DNA of 22,993 bases from an uncultured Treponema sp. Lineage in GTDB: Bacteria; Spirochaetota; Spirochaetia; Treponematales; Treponemataceae. The DNA lies in the NCBI GenBank assembly GCA_937893155.1, contig CALBGU010000018.1, positions 1 to 22,993 on the forward strand, read 5' to 3'. The position numbers and the translations under genes are program-made. The notes beneath the pieces are model-generated. The model saw only the letters and a list, made by a program, of their open reading frames with translations, made no database searches and was not told the DNA's origin. Shown here piece by piece: positions 15,542-22,829 of this stretch (within the stretch, counting starts at the first letter, position 1; the number at the start of each line of letters is the position of its first letter).

Positions 15542-15588
15542 GCAAGAAATTAAATTCATTCTTGATTTATTTTTAGATTTATTTTTAC

Positions 15589-15618
15589 TTGAAAAATATT
15601 CATAAGCTATGTTATAGT
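15589..15618 (+). promoter_or_regulatory. Promoter of hprK
   Basis: TTGAAA (15589-15594), an 18-base spacer and TATAGT (15613-15618) precede the hprK ATG at 15626 by only seven bases. Transcription should begin at or beside the start codon. Confidence 0.7.
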
Positions 15619-15625
15619 ATGAATT

Positions 15626-16615
15626 ATGACGGCGAAGAGTTTCACGATATTAGATTTACTTAATTTGAACTTAACAGGTCATGATTCTCTTAATTTACGC
15701 TGTATAGGTGGCAGAACAGGGCTTTCAAAACCGATTGAAGTTCCCGACATAAATCGCCCGGGACTTGCACTGTCGGGCTTTTACGAAAATTTTGCAAATG
15801 ACAGAGTGCAGCTTTTTGGTCGTGGCGAATTTGCATATCTGAAAAAATTGCACGAAGAAAACAACACGGAACGGCTTCGCAGGCTTTTTTCTTACGATAT
15901 TCCCTGCGTTGTTTTTTCGCGTTCGCTCGTGCCGCTCGAGGATTTTTTGGAAATTGCAGAAGAAGCAAAATGTGCTGTTTTGCAAACGGATTTGGATTCC
16001 ACAGAATTTTCTATGCGCCTCCTGCGAGTGTTCGACAATATTTTTACACCGCGAAAGACGCTCCACGGCGTTTTGGTAGAAGTCTACGGTCTTGGAATTT
16101 TGCTCATTGGTGCAAGTGGGGTGGGAAAAAGCGAAACCGCATTGGAACTTGTTGAGCGCGGACATCGCCTCGTTGCAGACGACATCGTGGAAATCCGGTG
16201 CGTTCACGGAAATACCATCGTGGGAACAGGTCCAAATTCGCTCATAAGCCACCACATGGAAGTGCGCGGCATCGGCATTATCAATATTTCGCAGCTTTAC
16301 GGCATTGGTGCGGTTCAAGAGCAAAAGGAAATCCAGCTCATCGTAAAGCTCGAGGATTGGGACAACAACAAAGTGTACGACCGCTTGGGCACAGAAAATC
16401 ATGTAGAAGATTTGCTCGGCGTAAAAGTTCCGTTTTTGGAGATTCCGGTAAAGCCCGGCAGAAATCTTCCTATTATTATTGAAGCCGCCGCTATGAACGA
16501 ACGCCTAAAAGCAATGGGCTATAATTCCGCCAAGGAATTTAACCAGAACGTGCTTAAATGGATAGAAACAGGAGAAGCTCAGACCGCATTTTACGGGAAT
16601 GAAGTTTCTTATTAG
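15626..16615 (+). CDS. hprK: HPr kinase/phosphorylase
   Basis: HprK phosphorylates and dephosphorylates HPr on Ser46 in response to ATP, fructose bisphosphate and phosphate. The N-terminal domain covers about residues 1-135. The catalytic domain has LHGVLVEVYG with His147, the Walker A loop GASGVGKSE at 162-170, LVADDIVEI at 182-190 and the signature MEVRGIGIINI at 211-221. The length of 329 is typical. No Shine-Dalgarno sequence precedes the ATG and the -10 box is seven bases away, so a leaderless message is likely. ptsH follows by 27 bases with its own ribosome binding site, giving a kinase-substrate pair. Confidence 0.96.
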   Translation: MTAKSFTILDLLNLNLTGHDSLNLRCIGGRTGLSKPIEVPDINRPGLALSGFYENFANDRVQLFGRGEFAYLKKLHEENNTERLRRLFSYDIPCVVFSRSLVPLEDFLEIAEEAKCAVLQTDLDSTEFSMRLLRVFDNIFTPRKTLHGVLVEVYGLGILLIGASGVGKSETALELVERGHRLVADDIVEIRCVHGNTIVGTGPNSLISHHMEVRGIGIINISQLYGIGAVQEQKEIQLIVKLEDWDNNKVYDRLGTENHVEDLLGVKVPFLEIPVKPGRNLPIIIEAAAMNERLKAMGYNSAKEFNQNVLKWIETGEAQTAFYGNEVSY

Positions 16616-16642
16616 AATAAACGCATAATCAAGGGGAATATT

Positions 16643-16909
16643 ATGACAGAAAAAATTTTGACAGTCAGAAACAGAGCTGGCGTTCACGCAAGACCTGCGG
16701 CTTTGATTGCACAAACGGCAAACAAGTTTTCTAGTGAAGTTACGCTGGAAAAAGATGGAATGCAAGTGAATGCAAAGTCAATTATGGGTGTGATTACCAT
16801 GGCGGCGGCTTACAACGAGCAGCTTACGCTCAAAACAGAAGGTGCTGACGAAGGCGACGCAGCGGCGGCAATTCAGGCACTTTTTGATTCAAAATTTGAA
16901 GAAGAGTAA
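16643..16909 (+). CDS. ptsH: Phosphocarrier protein HPr
   Basis: HPr carries phosphate from enzyme I on His15 and is a regulator when phosphorylated on Ser46. Both residues are present and in context: NRAGVHARPA with His15, and NAKSIMGVITMAA with Ser46. The length of 88 is standard. AAGGGG eight bases before the ATG supports the start. No enzyme I or sugar permease lies nearby. Treponemes are known for carrying a PTS branch that looks regulatory rather than sugar-transporting, and the pairing with hprK fits that. Confidence 0.97.
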   Translation: MTEKILTVRNRAGVHARPAALIAQTANKFSSEVTLEKDGMQVNAKSIMGVITMAAAYNEQLTLKTEGADEGDAAAAIQALFDSKFEEE

Positions 16910-16934
16910 TCGTCAAATATTCTTGTTTTTGGGT

Positions 16935-16966
16935 GCATTTCCGCTTTTGTTTTTTTGCGGAAATGC
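16935..16966 (+). terminator. Hairpin with T-rich loop between ptsH and holA
   Basis: A perfect ten-base inverted repeat (16935-16944 with 16957-16966) encloses a twelve-base loop that is all T except one G. No T run follows the stem, so termination efficiency is uncertain. Confidence 0.4.
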
Positions 16967-17012
16967 TTGAGAATCGGTTATTTTTAATTTGTCTTAAAAT
17001 ATTTTCAAAAAT

Positions 17013-18020
17013 ATGAGTTCCCCCATCTTTCTTTATACAGGTTCGGAAATCGGCGAAAAAGAAGAAGCAATCCAAAATCTTCGGAAAAATGCTGTAAAAA
17101 CATACGGTGAAATTGATTTTTATAAATACTATTGGAATGACATTCAATTTTCTGAGGTGATTTCTCAACTCCAAAACGAAAATCTTTTTATTCCCTGTAC
17201 TTTTGTTGTGCTTGACGGAGCAGAAATGCTCAAAACAAAAAACGACCTTGCGCTTTTGCAGTCGTGGATTGCATCTCCCGGGCAGGCTATTTTGGTGCTT
17301 ACAACCGCTGAAAATAGCGTGGATAAAAAGCTGAAGGATATTGTTCCTAAAGAAAATCAAAAAACGTTTTGGGAGCTGTTTGACGACAAAAAGGAAGAAT
17401 GGCTCATCAATTTTTTCCGAAAAAACAACTACGCGATTACCGACGATGCCGTTCAGTCCATGCTTGAAATGGTAGAAAACAACACAGGCGCGCTCAAATC
17501 CGCTTCCGCAATGATTTTTTCGGGATTTCCAAAAGGAAGCGTCATCACCGACGAGAATGTTCAGTCCGTTCTTGCGTCAACCCGAGAAGAATCGCCGTTC
17601 ACGCTGTTCAATGCAATGGCAGCTGCTGAAAACTCCCCGCAAGCGCGATTTGAGGATTCGCTCGCCATTTTGAACAAATTGCTGTACGCGCGCAGTTCAA
17701 GCGGCATTGCAATAATCGCGGGTCTTTCGTATTGCTTCAAGCAACTTCGGCTTTGGCATTCGCTGGTTGCAAAAGGAGAAATGCCTGAAAAAAACGGAGC
17801 GTTTCTCAACAAAAACGCGCAAAAGCGTTATCGCGCGGCATCTCGCATTTGGAACGCATTTCAAACAGCGTCTGTGGTAGCCTTGCTCGCCGATTCTGAT
17901 ATGAAAATTCGAGCAAACGGCACTGCTCTCGAAACGCTGTTGCTCGAAAAAATGCTCTATGAAATCGTCATAAAAGGCGGGGCACAATGCAGCGCTTACG
18001 AAGAACAGATTGCGATATGA
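17013..18020 (+). CDS. holA: DNA polymerase III subunit delta
   Basis: The delta subunit opens the sliding clamp within the clamp loader. The 335-residue sequence has the HolA layout. It starts with IFLYTGSEIGEKEEAI, in place of the degenerate nucleotide-binding start, followed by FVVLDGAEMLKTKNDLALLQSWI, then KKEEWLINFFRKNNYAITDDAV and a helical C-terminal collar domain. Sequence conservation is modest, as usual for delta. The ATG has no Shine-Dalgarno sequence, and the region before it is A+T rich. Its stop codon is three bases from the stop of the convergent YdbC-like gene. Confidence 0.85.
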   Translation: MSSPIFLYTGSEIGEKEEAIQNLRKNAVKTYGEIDFYKYYWNDIQFSEVISQLQNENLFIPCTFVVLDGAEMLKTKNDLALLQSWIASPGQAILVLTTAENSVDKKLKDIVPKENQKTFWELFDDKKEEWLINFFRKNNYAITDDAVQSMLEMVENNTGALKSASAMIFSGFPKGSVITDENVQSVLASTREESPFTLFNAMAAAENSPQARFEDSLAILNKLLYARSSSGIAIIAGLSYCFKQLRLWHSLVAKGEMPEKNGAFLNKNAQKRYRAASRIWNAFQTASVVALLADSDMKIRANGTALETLLLEKMLYEIVIKGGAQCSAYEEQIAI

Positions 18021-18023
18021 AAA

Positions 18024-18251
18024 TCACCCCAAATCGAGCGAATCCAAAATGTCACGAAGTTTGATAAGTTCCTGCTTCGTGAAAGAAATGCCTTTACCCA
18101 TCTTTTTATGTTCGCTGTCCCAGCTTCTGATGTCGAATTTGGGCGCACGCTCATTCCACGAAACCAAATTCAGCTCGGTCGTCCAGCCCTTTGAGCCTTC
18201 AGAAATCACGCCAAAACATTCTTCAATATTGAACTTAAAATCATCAGCCAT
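18024..18251 (-). CDS. YdbC-like protein with PC4 single-strand nucleic-acid-binding fold
   Basis: The 75-residue protein matches the YdbC/PC4-type family. It has FKFNIEECFGVISEGSKGWTTELNLVSWNERAPKFDIRSW, in which the lysine and aromatic residues of a PC4-type ssDNA-binding sheet are visible. A C-terminal helix follows, GISFTKQELIKLRDIL. Relatives bind single-stranded DNA as dimers. GAGGAG six bases before the ATG supports the start. It has its own promoter inside the end of the upstream NUDIX gene and a hairpin in its leader. Confidence 0.85.
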   Translation of the reverse strand: MADDFKFNIEECFGVISEGSKGWTTELNLVSWNERAPKFDIRSWDSEHKKMGKGISFTKQELIKLRDILDSLDLG

Positions 18252-18273
18252 ATCGTTCTCCTCGTTGCTTACC

Positions 18274-18304
18274 TGATACGCATTTGTAAAAACAACGCAT
18301 ATCA
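18274..18304 (-). promoter_or_regulatory. Stem-loop in the leader of the YdbC-like gene
   Basis: The minus strand pairs 18297-18304 with 18274-18281 over eight bases (one G-T wobble) and continues inward with TTGT/ACAA around a TTTT loop. It lies at the expected 5' end of the message, upstream of the ribosome binding site. Confidence 0.5.
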
Positions 18305-18310
18305 GCGCTC

Positions 18311-18338
18311 ATTATAACACGAATTGTCTAAATCGCAA
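18311..18338 (-). promoter_or_regulatory. Promoter for the YdbC-like gene
   Basis: The minus strand has TTGCGA (18333-18338), a 16-base spacer and a perfect TATAAT (18311-18316). The -35 box overlaps the last codons of the NUDIX gene. Confidence 0.6.
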
Positions 18339-18891
18339 AATTTTTTAGATACAAGCATAACGCTGCCGTCATCAGCGCGTGAGGCTGCTCGTCGGTGCCC
18401 ATTTTTGCTAACACTTCTGATTTTGGGATTCGGGAAAAAGCCACAAATTCATCAGCGTCGAGTTTTTGCGAAGACGCCTTGTACAGTTTTCGGGCAAGAA
18501 AAACGTGAACCCGATTAGAAAAAAGCGCAGGATTCGGATTCATTGAGCCGAGAAAAATCATCTCGTTTGCACGAAATCCCGTTTCTTCCAAAAGCTCGCG
18601 AGCTGCCGCCGTTTCGGGTTTTTCGCCCTTTTCAGCAACACCGCCGGGAAATTCCACGCTCAAGCCGCCAAAACCGTGCCGCCATTGCTTGACCATCAAA
18701 AAATCGCCCTCGTCTTCCGGAATCACAATGCACCAATCAGGCGCGTCCACCACGACATAATGCCCCACATCGCCATTCGGACTCACGCTTTCGCTTTCGT
18801 TCACCGAAAAAACAACCGTCTTCAAAAGTTCCCGCCGTCCCTTCTCTTTCCACGTTAAAGACGCATCATCTGTTGAAAAAAAATCACTCAT
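18328..18891 (-). CDS. NUDIX hydrolase, ADP-ribose pyrophosphatase type
   Basis: The 186-residue protein has a complete Nudix box from Gly84 to about 106 (GVAEKGEKPETAAARELLEETGF), with the REL-EE metal ligands intact. Flanking features, the preceding LSVEFPGG and following NPNPALFSNRVHVFLARKL, match the ADP-ribose pyrophosphatase branch. Such enzymes hydrolyse ADP-ribose and related nucleoside diphosphate derivatives. An in-frame ATG at 18999 would add 36 residues crossing the divergent promoter region. The start at 18891 has AAAGGA eight bases upstream and is preferred. The YdbC-like gene follows on the same strand. Confidence 0.92.
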   Translation of the reverse strand: MSDFFSTDDASLTWKEKGRRELLKTVVFSVNESESVSPNGDVGHYVVVDAPDWCIVIPEDEGDFLMVKQWRHGFGGLSVEFPGGVAEKGEKPETAAARELLEETGFRANEMIFLGSMNPNPALFSNRVHVFLARKLYKASSQKLDADEFVAFSRIPKSEVLAKMGTDEQPHALMTAALCLYLKNFAI

Positions 18892-18904
18892 TTGCTGGTT
18901 TCCT

Positions 18905-18932
18905 TTGACTTTATCGAAAATTGTATTATTAT
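18905..18932 (+). promoter_or_regulatory. Promoter for the cytidylate-kinase-like gene
   Basis: TTGACT (18905-18910), a 16-base spacer and TATTAT (18927-18932) precede the gene, with a leader of about 35 bases. The TATA-rich core also contains a minus-strand TATAAT facing the NUDIX gene, so the divergent promoters overlap. Confidence 0.65.
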
Positions 18933-18972
18933 ATATGTTACAGCAAACTAAAAATATTGTCAGGAGGTAAAT

Positions 18973-19794
18973 ATGGCAGTAATTACAATTTCGCGTCAAG
19001 TTGCAGCATTAGGAGATGAAATTGCAAGCGCACTTGCAAAGGAAATCGGCTACACATTCATCGGCAGAAAGGACATTGAGGCACGCATTATCGAGCTGGG
19101 ATTTCCTGCCGAAAAGCTCAAGAAATACGACGAAAAAAAGCCGGGATTCTTTGCATCATTGGCAAAAGACCGCGACGAATATTTAGATTATCTTCAGCTT
19201 GCTATTCTTGAAGCAGCCGCAAAAGATAACTGCATTTTAATCGGGCGCGGGGCTTTTGTGATTTTGGAAACACTGCCGAATCATTTGGCGGTGCGCTTTG
19301 TGGCAAACGACGCAATTCGCACAGAACGGCTAAAGACAGAGTTCGCGTGGGACGAAAAGCAGGCGAAACAGAGAATCACGGAAAGCGCTGCAAACCGCGC
19401 TGGATTTCACAAGAGCTTTTTCAACGTGGACAACACAGACTCAACGCATTATCACCTTGTTTTGAACACGGGAATGCTCGGAATTGAAGATTCTGTAAAA
19501 ATCCTTAAAAATTTGAAAGATGTCGCTATCACGCCCGAAAAAGAAGCAGAGGGCAAGAAAAAACTGCAAGATTTGCTTTCGGCACAGCGGCTCGTGAATA
19601 AGCTCGTGTTTGAATACAATTTGAACATCAACTTTTTGCACGCCGTTATCAGCGGAGACACGCTCGTTTTGCAGGGCGTTGCCGATTCAAGCGCATTGGT
19701 CGAAAAAGCGATGAGCGTGGCGCAAAAGGTTTTCCCGGATTTAACGGTTCAATCCGCAATCAGCGTGGTTCAAGATTTTAAGGCTTATCCGTAA
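18973..19794 (+). CDS. Cytidylate-kinase-like protein with C-terminal extension
   Basis: The N-terminal 190 or so residues match the cytidylate kinase-like family: AVITISRQVAALGDEIASALAKEIGYTFIGRKDIE at the start, then NCILIGRGAFVIL and VRFVANDAIRTERL. The nucleotide-binding loop is the family's atypical SRQxxxxGDEIA rather than a classical P-loop. Residues about 205-273 are extra. They include a segment, NINFLHAVISGDTLVLQGVADS, that looks like a BON-type fold. A strong AGGAGG before the ATG supports the start. The substrate is unknown. Relatives are annotated by homology and may not be true CMP kinases. Confidence 0.85.
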   Translation: MAVITISRQVAALGDEIASALAKEIGYTFIGRKDIEARIIELGFPAEKLKKYDEKKPGFFASLAKDRDEYLDYLQLAILEAAAKDNCILIGRGAFVILETLPNHLAVRFVANDAIRTERLKTEFAWDEKQAKQRITESAANRAGFHKSFFNVDNTDSTHYHLVLNTGMLGIEDSVKILKNLKDVAITPEKEAEGKKKLQDLLSAQRLVNKLVFEYNLNINFLHAVISGDTLVLQGVADSSALVEKAMSVAQKVFPDLTVQSAISVVQDFKAYP

Positions 19795-19810
19795 TTTTTG
19801 CGCGGGATAA

Positions 19811-19839
19811 TGGACAGAAAATCGCTTTTTCGCTAGTAT
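19811..19839 (+). promoter_or_regulatory. Promoter for clpP
   Basis: TGGACA (19811-19816), a 17-base spacer and TAGTAT (19834-19839) lie just before clpP. The -35 box has one mismatch and the -10 box has two. Confidence 0.5.
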
Positions 19840-19864
19840 AGATAATTATACGTTTTTTGGGGGA

Positions 19865-20482
19865 ATGATGAAACATTCATTTGGAATTACTTTCGACGAT
19901 GACGACGAAGAGGAAAAGAAGGACGAGAAGAAAGCGGGTGCTGACCCCCTCGCCGAAAAATTCCTTAAAACAAGGCAGATTATTCTGAGCGGAGAGATAA
20001 ACAAAGAACTTGCCGAGAAAATCGTGCGCGACCTTTTGATGATGGAAGCCGATTCTGACGAGCCAATCAGAATGTATATCGACTCTCCGGGAGGAGACGT
20101 TGAAGCGGGTTTTGCGATTTTTGATATGATTCGATTTATCAACGCGCCTGTCACACTCATTGGAATGGGGCTTGTTGCAAGTGCAGCAGCTTTGATATTG
20201 CTTGCCGTGCCAAAAGAACGGCGGCTTGCGCTTCCAAACAGCCAGTACTTGATTCACCAGCCAATGAGTGGCATTAAGGGCGTGGCGACCGATATTGAAA
20301 TCCATGCGCAAGAACTTGCTAAAACGCGTGCAAAACTCAACAAGATTATTTCTGACGCAACAGGCAAAGACATTGAGCAGGTTACAAAAGACACAGACCG
20401 CGATTATTGGCTCAATGCCGAAGAAGCCATAAGCTACGGGCTTGTTGACCGCATTGTTTCAAAACGCGCTGACGTGAAATAG
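19865..20482 (+). CDS. clpP: ATP-dependent Clp protease proteolytic subunit with acidic N-terminal extension
   Basis: ClpP forms the barrel-shaped peptidase that works with ClpX or ClpA type ATPases. The triad is intact: Ser106 in LVASAAALIL, His131 in YLIHQPMSG and Asp180 in TDRDYWLNAEEA. The oxyanion region SPGGDVEAGFAIFDMI is normal. The first 28 residues are unusual. A run of Asp/Glu, then Lys-rich residues (ITFDDDDEEEKKDEKK), stands where other ClpP proteins have the axial hairpin that contacts the ATPase. Two ATG codons in tandem follow a GGGGG; the spacing favours the second. The UPF0158-GNAT gene starts nine bases after the stop, so the two are probably co-transcribed. Confidence 0.93.
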   Translation: MMKHSFGITFDDDDEEEKKDEKKAGADPLAEKFLKTRQIILSGEINKELAEKIVRDLLMMEADSDEPIRMYIDSPGGDVEAGFAIFDMIRFINAPVTLIGMGLVASAAALILLAVPKERRLALPNSQYLIHQPMSGIKGVATDIEIHAQELAKTRAKLNKIISDATGKDIEQVTKDTDRDYWLNAEEAISYGLVDRIVSKRADVK

Positions 20483-20491
20483 GTTTTCAAA

Positions 20492-21388
20492 ATGACTTTT
20501 GACCTGAACGACGAACTTTTGCAGAAAATCCTTTTTGCGATGGAAAATCAAACTGAAAAATCCGCGATAAATGCGTCCACGCTCACGGTTGAGCGGTTTG
20601 ACCAAACGCCTGACGAAGATACATTTTTCGCGCTTCCAACATGGACTTCCGCAGATGGATTTTCATTGCTTGAAGAGTTTGCCTTCAATTTGCACAACCC
20701 GATTGTTGCCGCTGAACTCAAAAACGTTCTCCGTTCTGGTCGCGGAGTTTTTAGGAATTTCAAGAGCGTCATTAAGCAATATCCCGAAATTGAACGAAAA
20801 TGGCATTTTTTTAAGAATAAAAAAATGATTGCACACGTTCAAAAATGGTACAACACGCTTCGGGAATCTTGGGGTCTTGAACTTTTGGACAATGAAATCG
20901 ACGACACAGAAGATTTGTTGCTTTCGGATTTTGTTTTTCAGCCCTACAACTCTCAAAAAGACAGAGAGCTCGTTTTTCAGGCAATAAAAACACTGTCTGC
21001 AAGCGCACAATATGACAACGATGCAATTCAATATGCCATTTCAGATATAAATATCCATCATTTTGAATATGGCAAACACAAAACTGAAATAGGTATTTTA
21101 TGCACATCTATTTCAAATGAATTTGCAGGCTGTGTCATCGGCGTTCCGTGCCCAGAAGATTCAAAAACAGTTTTTTATGTTACGGCATTTTTTGTGCAAA
21201 ATCAATTTCGAGGGCTCGGAATTGCGAAAGAGCTTTTGGAGCAATTTTTTACGATGTTACAAACGAAAAATGTGCAACAAATAATGTTTTCAAATGTCGT
21301 AGCTAACGAAAATATGAAAAAACTCTTTACGATATTCGGATTCAAAAAACTTGATTTTGGGTATTTGATGGATTTTACGTCCGAATAA
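20492..21388 (+). CDS. UPF0158 domain fused to GNAT acetyltransferase
   Basis: The 298-residue protein has two parts. Residues about 50-130 match UPF0158, with GFSLLEEFAFNLHNPIVAAELKNVLRSGRGVFRNFK and the following YPEIERKWHFF. Residues about 146-298 form a GNAT fold, with the acetyl-CoA loop QFRGLGIAKELL at 238-249 and the C-terminal NVVANENMKKLFTIFGFKKLDF. The target is unknown. UPF0158 has no settled function and may be the recognition part. Only a weak AGG, at the clpP stop codon, precedes the ATG, so translation may be coupled to clpP. Confidence 0.85.
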   Translation: MTFDLNDELLQKILFAMENQTEKSAINASTLTVERFDQTPDEDTFFALPTWTSADGFSLLEEFAFNLHNPIVAAELKNVLRSGRGVFRNFKSVIKQYPEIERKWHFFKNKKMIAHVQKWYNTLRESWGLELLDNEIDDTEDLLLSDFVFQPYNSQKDRELVFQAIKTLSASAQYDNDAIQYAISDINIHHFEYGKHKTEIGILCTSISNEFAGCVIGVPCPEDSKTVFYVTAFFVQNQFRGLGIAKELLEQFFTMLQTKNVQQIMFSNVVANENMKKLFTIFGFKKLDFGYLMDFTSE

Positions 21389-21412
21389 AATTTTACTTGG
21401 AGAAGTTATAGT

Positions 21413-22090
21413 ATGATGAATAAAAATGAAGTCGAAATAAAAGAAGAACAGATGACAGAATTTCTTTCTGGAATGCTTTCAAAAGTGGAGCACGAGGCTG
21501 ACCCTGACGAGTTGGCGCGGCTCAAGAAGATTTTCAAAAAATGCATTCCGCTCGGTCGCCGTTCGTATGTTGCCGCGTATATCACCAAATTGCTCTTAAG
21601 CGGCGAAAGTTCAAAGCCGAGATTCTTGCGAAAACAGCGCACCGAAGAGCATTTCAATCGCAATGAGCGCGCTGAAAAGCCGAGAAGCGAAGAGCGCCGA
21701 AACGAAGGCGAAAAAACAGAGCGCACCGAACGCCCGCCGCGAATCGTGATTGATGAATCGCTTGCGTCCACGATTTTTATCGGCATCGGCAGAAATCGCC
21801 ACGTTTTCCCGCGCGACCTCGTGGGTCTCATCGCGAATGTTGCAGGCATTGAAAGGGAACGAATCGGCACAATCAAAGTGCTCGCAAATTATTCGTTTAT
21901 CCAGCTCTTTAAGGAAGATGCAGAAAAGGCGATTACCGCGCTCAACGGCTATGATTATCGCGGCAGAAAGTTAAGCGTAAGCTATTCAAAGCAACGTTCA
22001 GACGAGGCAACAGAAGAAAATGCCGCACCAGAGCAGCCCGCAGAAACGGAAACTCCCGCTGAAAGCGCTCCAGAGCAGGTGCAAGAATAA
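21413..22090 (+). CDS. DbpA-type RNA-binding domain protein without helicase
   Basis: Residues about 118-192 form the RRM-like DbpA C-terminal domain, with TIFIGIGRNRHVFPRDLVGLIANVAGI, then IGTIKVLANYSFIQLF and YRGRKLSVSYS. In DEAD-box proteins this domain binds 23S rRNA. Here no helicase motifs exist. Residues 1-65 form a charged helical region and 66-112 an Arg/Glu-rich linker of low complexity. The tail after 195 is Glu/Pro/Ala-rich. GGAG lies about ten bases before the ATG, and a second ATG follows. The role is inferred as rRNA or general RNA binding. Confidence 0.85.
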   Translation: MMNKNEVEIKEEQMTEFLSGMLSKVEHEADPDELARLKKIFKKCIPLGRRSYVAAYITKLLLSGESSKPRFLRKQRTEEHFNRNERAEKPRSEERRNEGEKTERTERPPRIVIDESLASTIFIGIGRNRHVFPRDLVGLIANVAGIERERIGTIKVLANYSFIQLFKEDAEKAITALNGYDYRGRKLSVSYSKQRSDEATEENAAPEQPAETETPAESAPEQVQE

Positions 22091-22094
22091 TTTT

Positions 22095-22745
22095 ATGGAC
22101 ATCAACGTTTTTGTCAGCAAAGAAATGAGAGAAAATACGCTCGTTGTGCCTTTAACGGAAACCGACGTTTTTGTGGTTGACCCTGCGGCAGATTTTGACC
22201 TGAATGGAAAAAATCCGGTCGCGGTCGTTTTGACACACGGGCATTTTGACCACGTTGCCAAGCTCTCCGCGTTTTGCAAGCAAAATTCCGCAGTTCCTGT
22301 TTTGATTCACGAGGCAGACGCGAAATATCTCGGCAAAAACGCCGCTGAAGCGCAGTCAAAAATTCTCGACGATTGTGGAGCAACGGGGCTGGCGAGCGAG
22401 TTTAGGCAATTACCCGAAGCAACTGCATTTTTGAGCGAGGGGCAAATACTGTCTGAAGCAATCCACACTGAAAGTCAGAGCGTACAAAATGCGCTCTCTC
22501 ACTGGTTGGTGATTCACACGCCGGGACATTCCGCGGGGAGCATTTGCCTGATGAACCAAACAGAGCACATTCTGATTTCGGGCGATACGCTTTTTTATTG
22601 CGGTTACGGGCGCACGGATTTTTTTGACGGCAATTACAACGATATGCTCGGAAGCCTTCGTCGATTGTATTCCCTGCCAGACGATACCATCGTGTATCCG
22701 GGACACGATTTGACGGGCTTTGCGCTCGGCGAAAACAAATATTAA
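22095..22745 (+). CDS. Metallo-beta-lactamase-fold hydrolase, glyoxalase II-like
   Basis: The 216-residue protein has the metal-binding motif THGHFDH at 47-53, with His48, His50, Asp52 and His53. HTPGHSAGS carries the third His, ISGDTLF the bridging Asp, and YPGHD the last His. GYGRTDFF after the Asp is typical of the glyoxalase II-like hydrolases of the YcbL type, which cleave thioesters such as S-lactoylglutathione. The substrate here is not set by sequence. The longer frame from 22020 overlaps the upstream gene out of frame; ATG 22095 gives the normal N-terminus, although its ribosome binding site is weak. Confidence 0.92.
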   Translation: MDINVFVSKEMRENTLVVPLTETDVFVVDPAADFDLNGKNPVAVVLTHGHFDHVAKLSAFCKQNSAVPVLIHEADAKYLGKNAAEAQSKILDDCGATGLASEFRQLPEATAFLSEGQILSEAIHTESQSVQNALSHWLVIHTPGHSAGSICLMNQTEHILISGDTLFYCGYGRTDFFDGNYNDMLGSLRRLYSLPDDTIVYPGHDLTGFALGENKY

Positions 22746-22753
22746 ACACACAC

Positions 22754-22791
22754 ATGCTGTTTGATACGATTTATCAGACAGCATTTTTTTT
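22754..22791 (+). terminator. Rho-independent terminator after the hydrolase gene
   Basis: ATGCTGT...ACAGCAT (22754-22760 with 22776-22782, extended inward by TGAT/ATCA past a mismatch) is followed by eight T. It ends the plus-strand run that begins at clpP. Confidence 0.93.
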
Positions 22792-22829
22792 GCACAAAAA
22801 CACATTTTAAGCGAGATGCTGAAAAGAGC

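Noticed and set aside
18892..18999. 36-residue hydrophobic extension of the NUDIX protein
   Set aside because: It crosses the divergent promoter region and the start of the opposite gene. It looks like a signal peptide only because the DNA is A+T rich.
22020..22094. Longer start of the MBL-fold hydrolase
   Set aside because: It overlaps the DbpA-type gene in another frame and has no family similarity.
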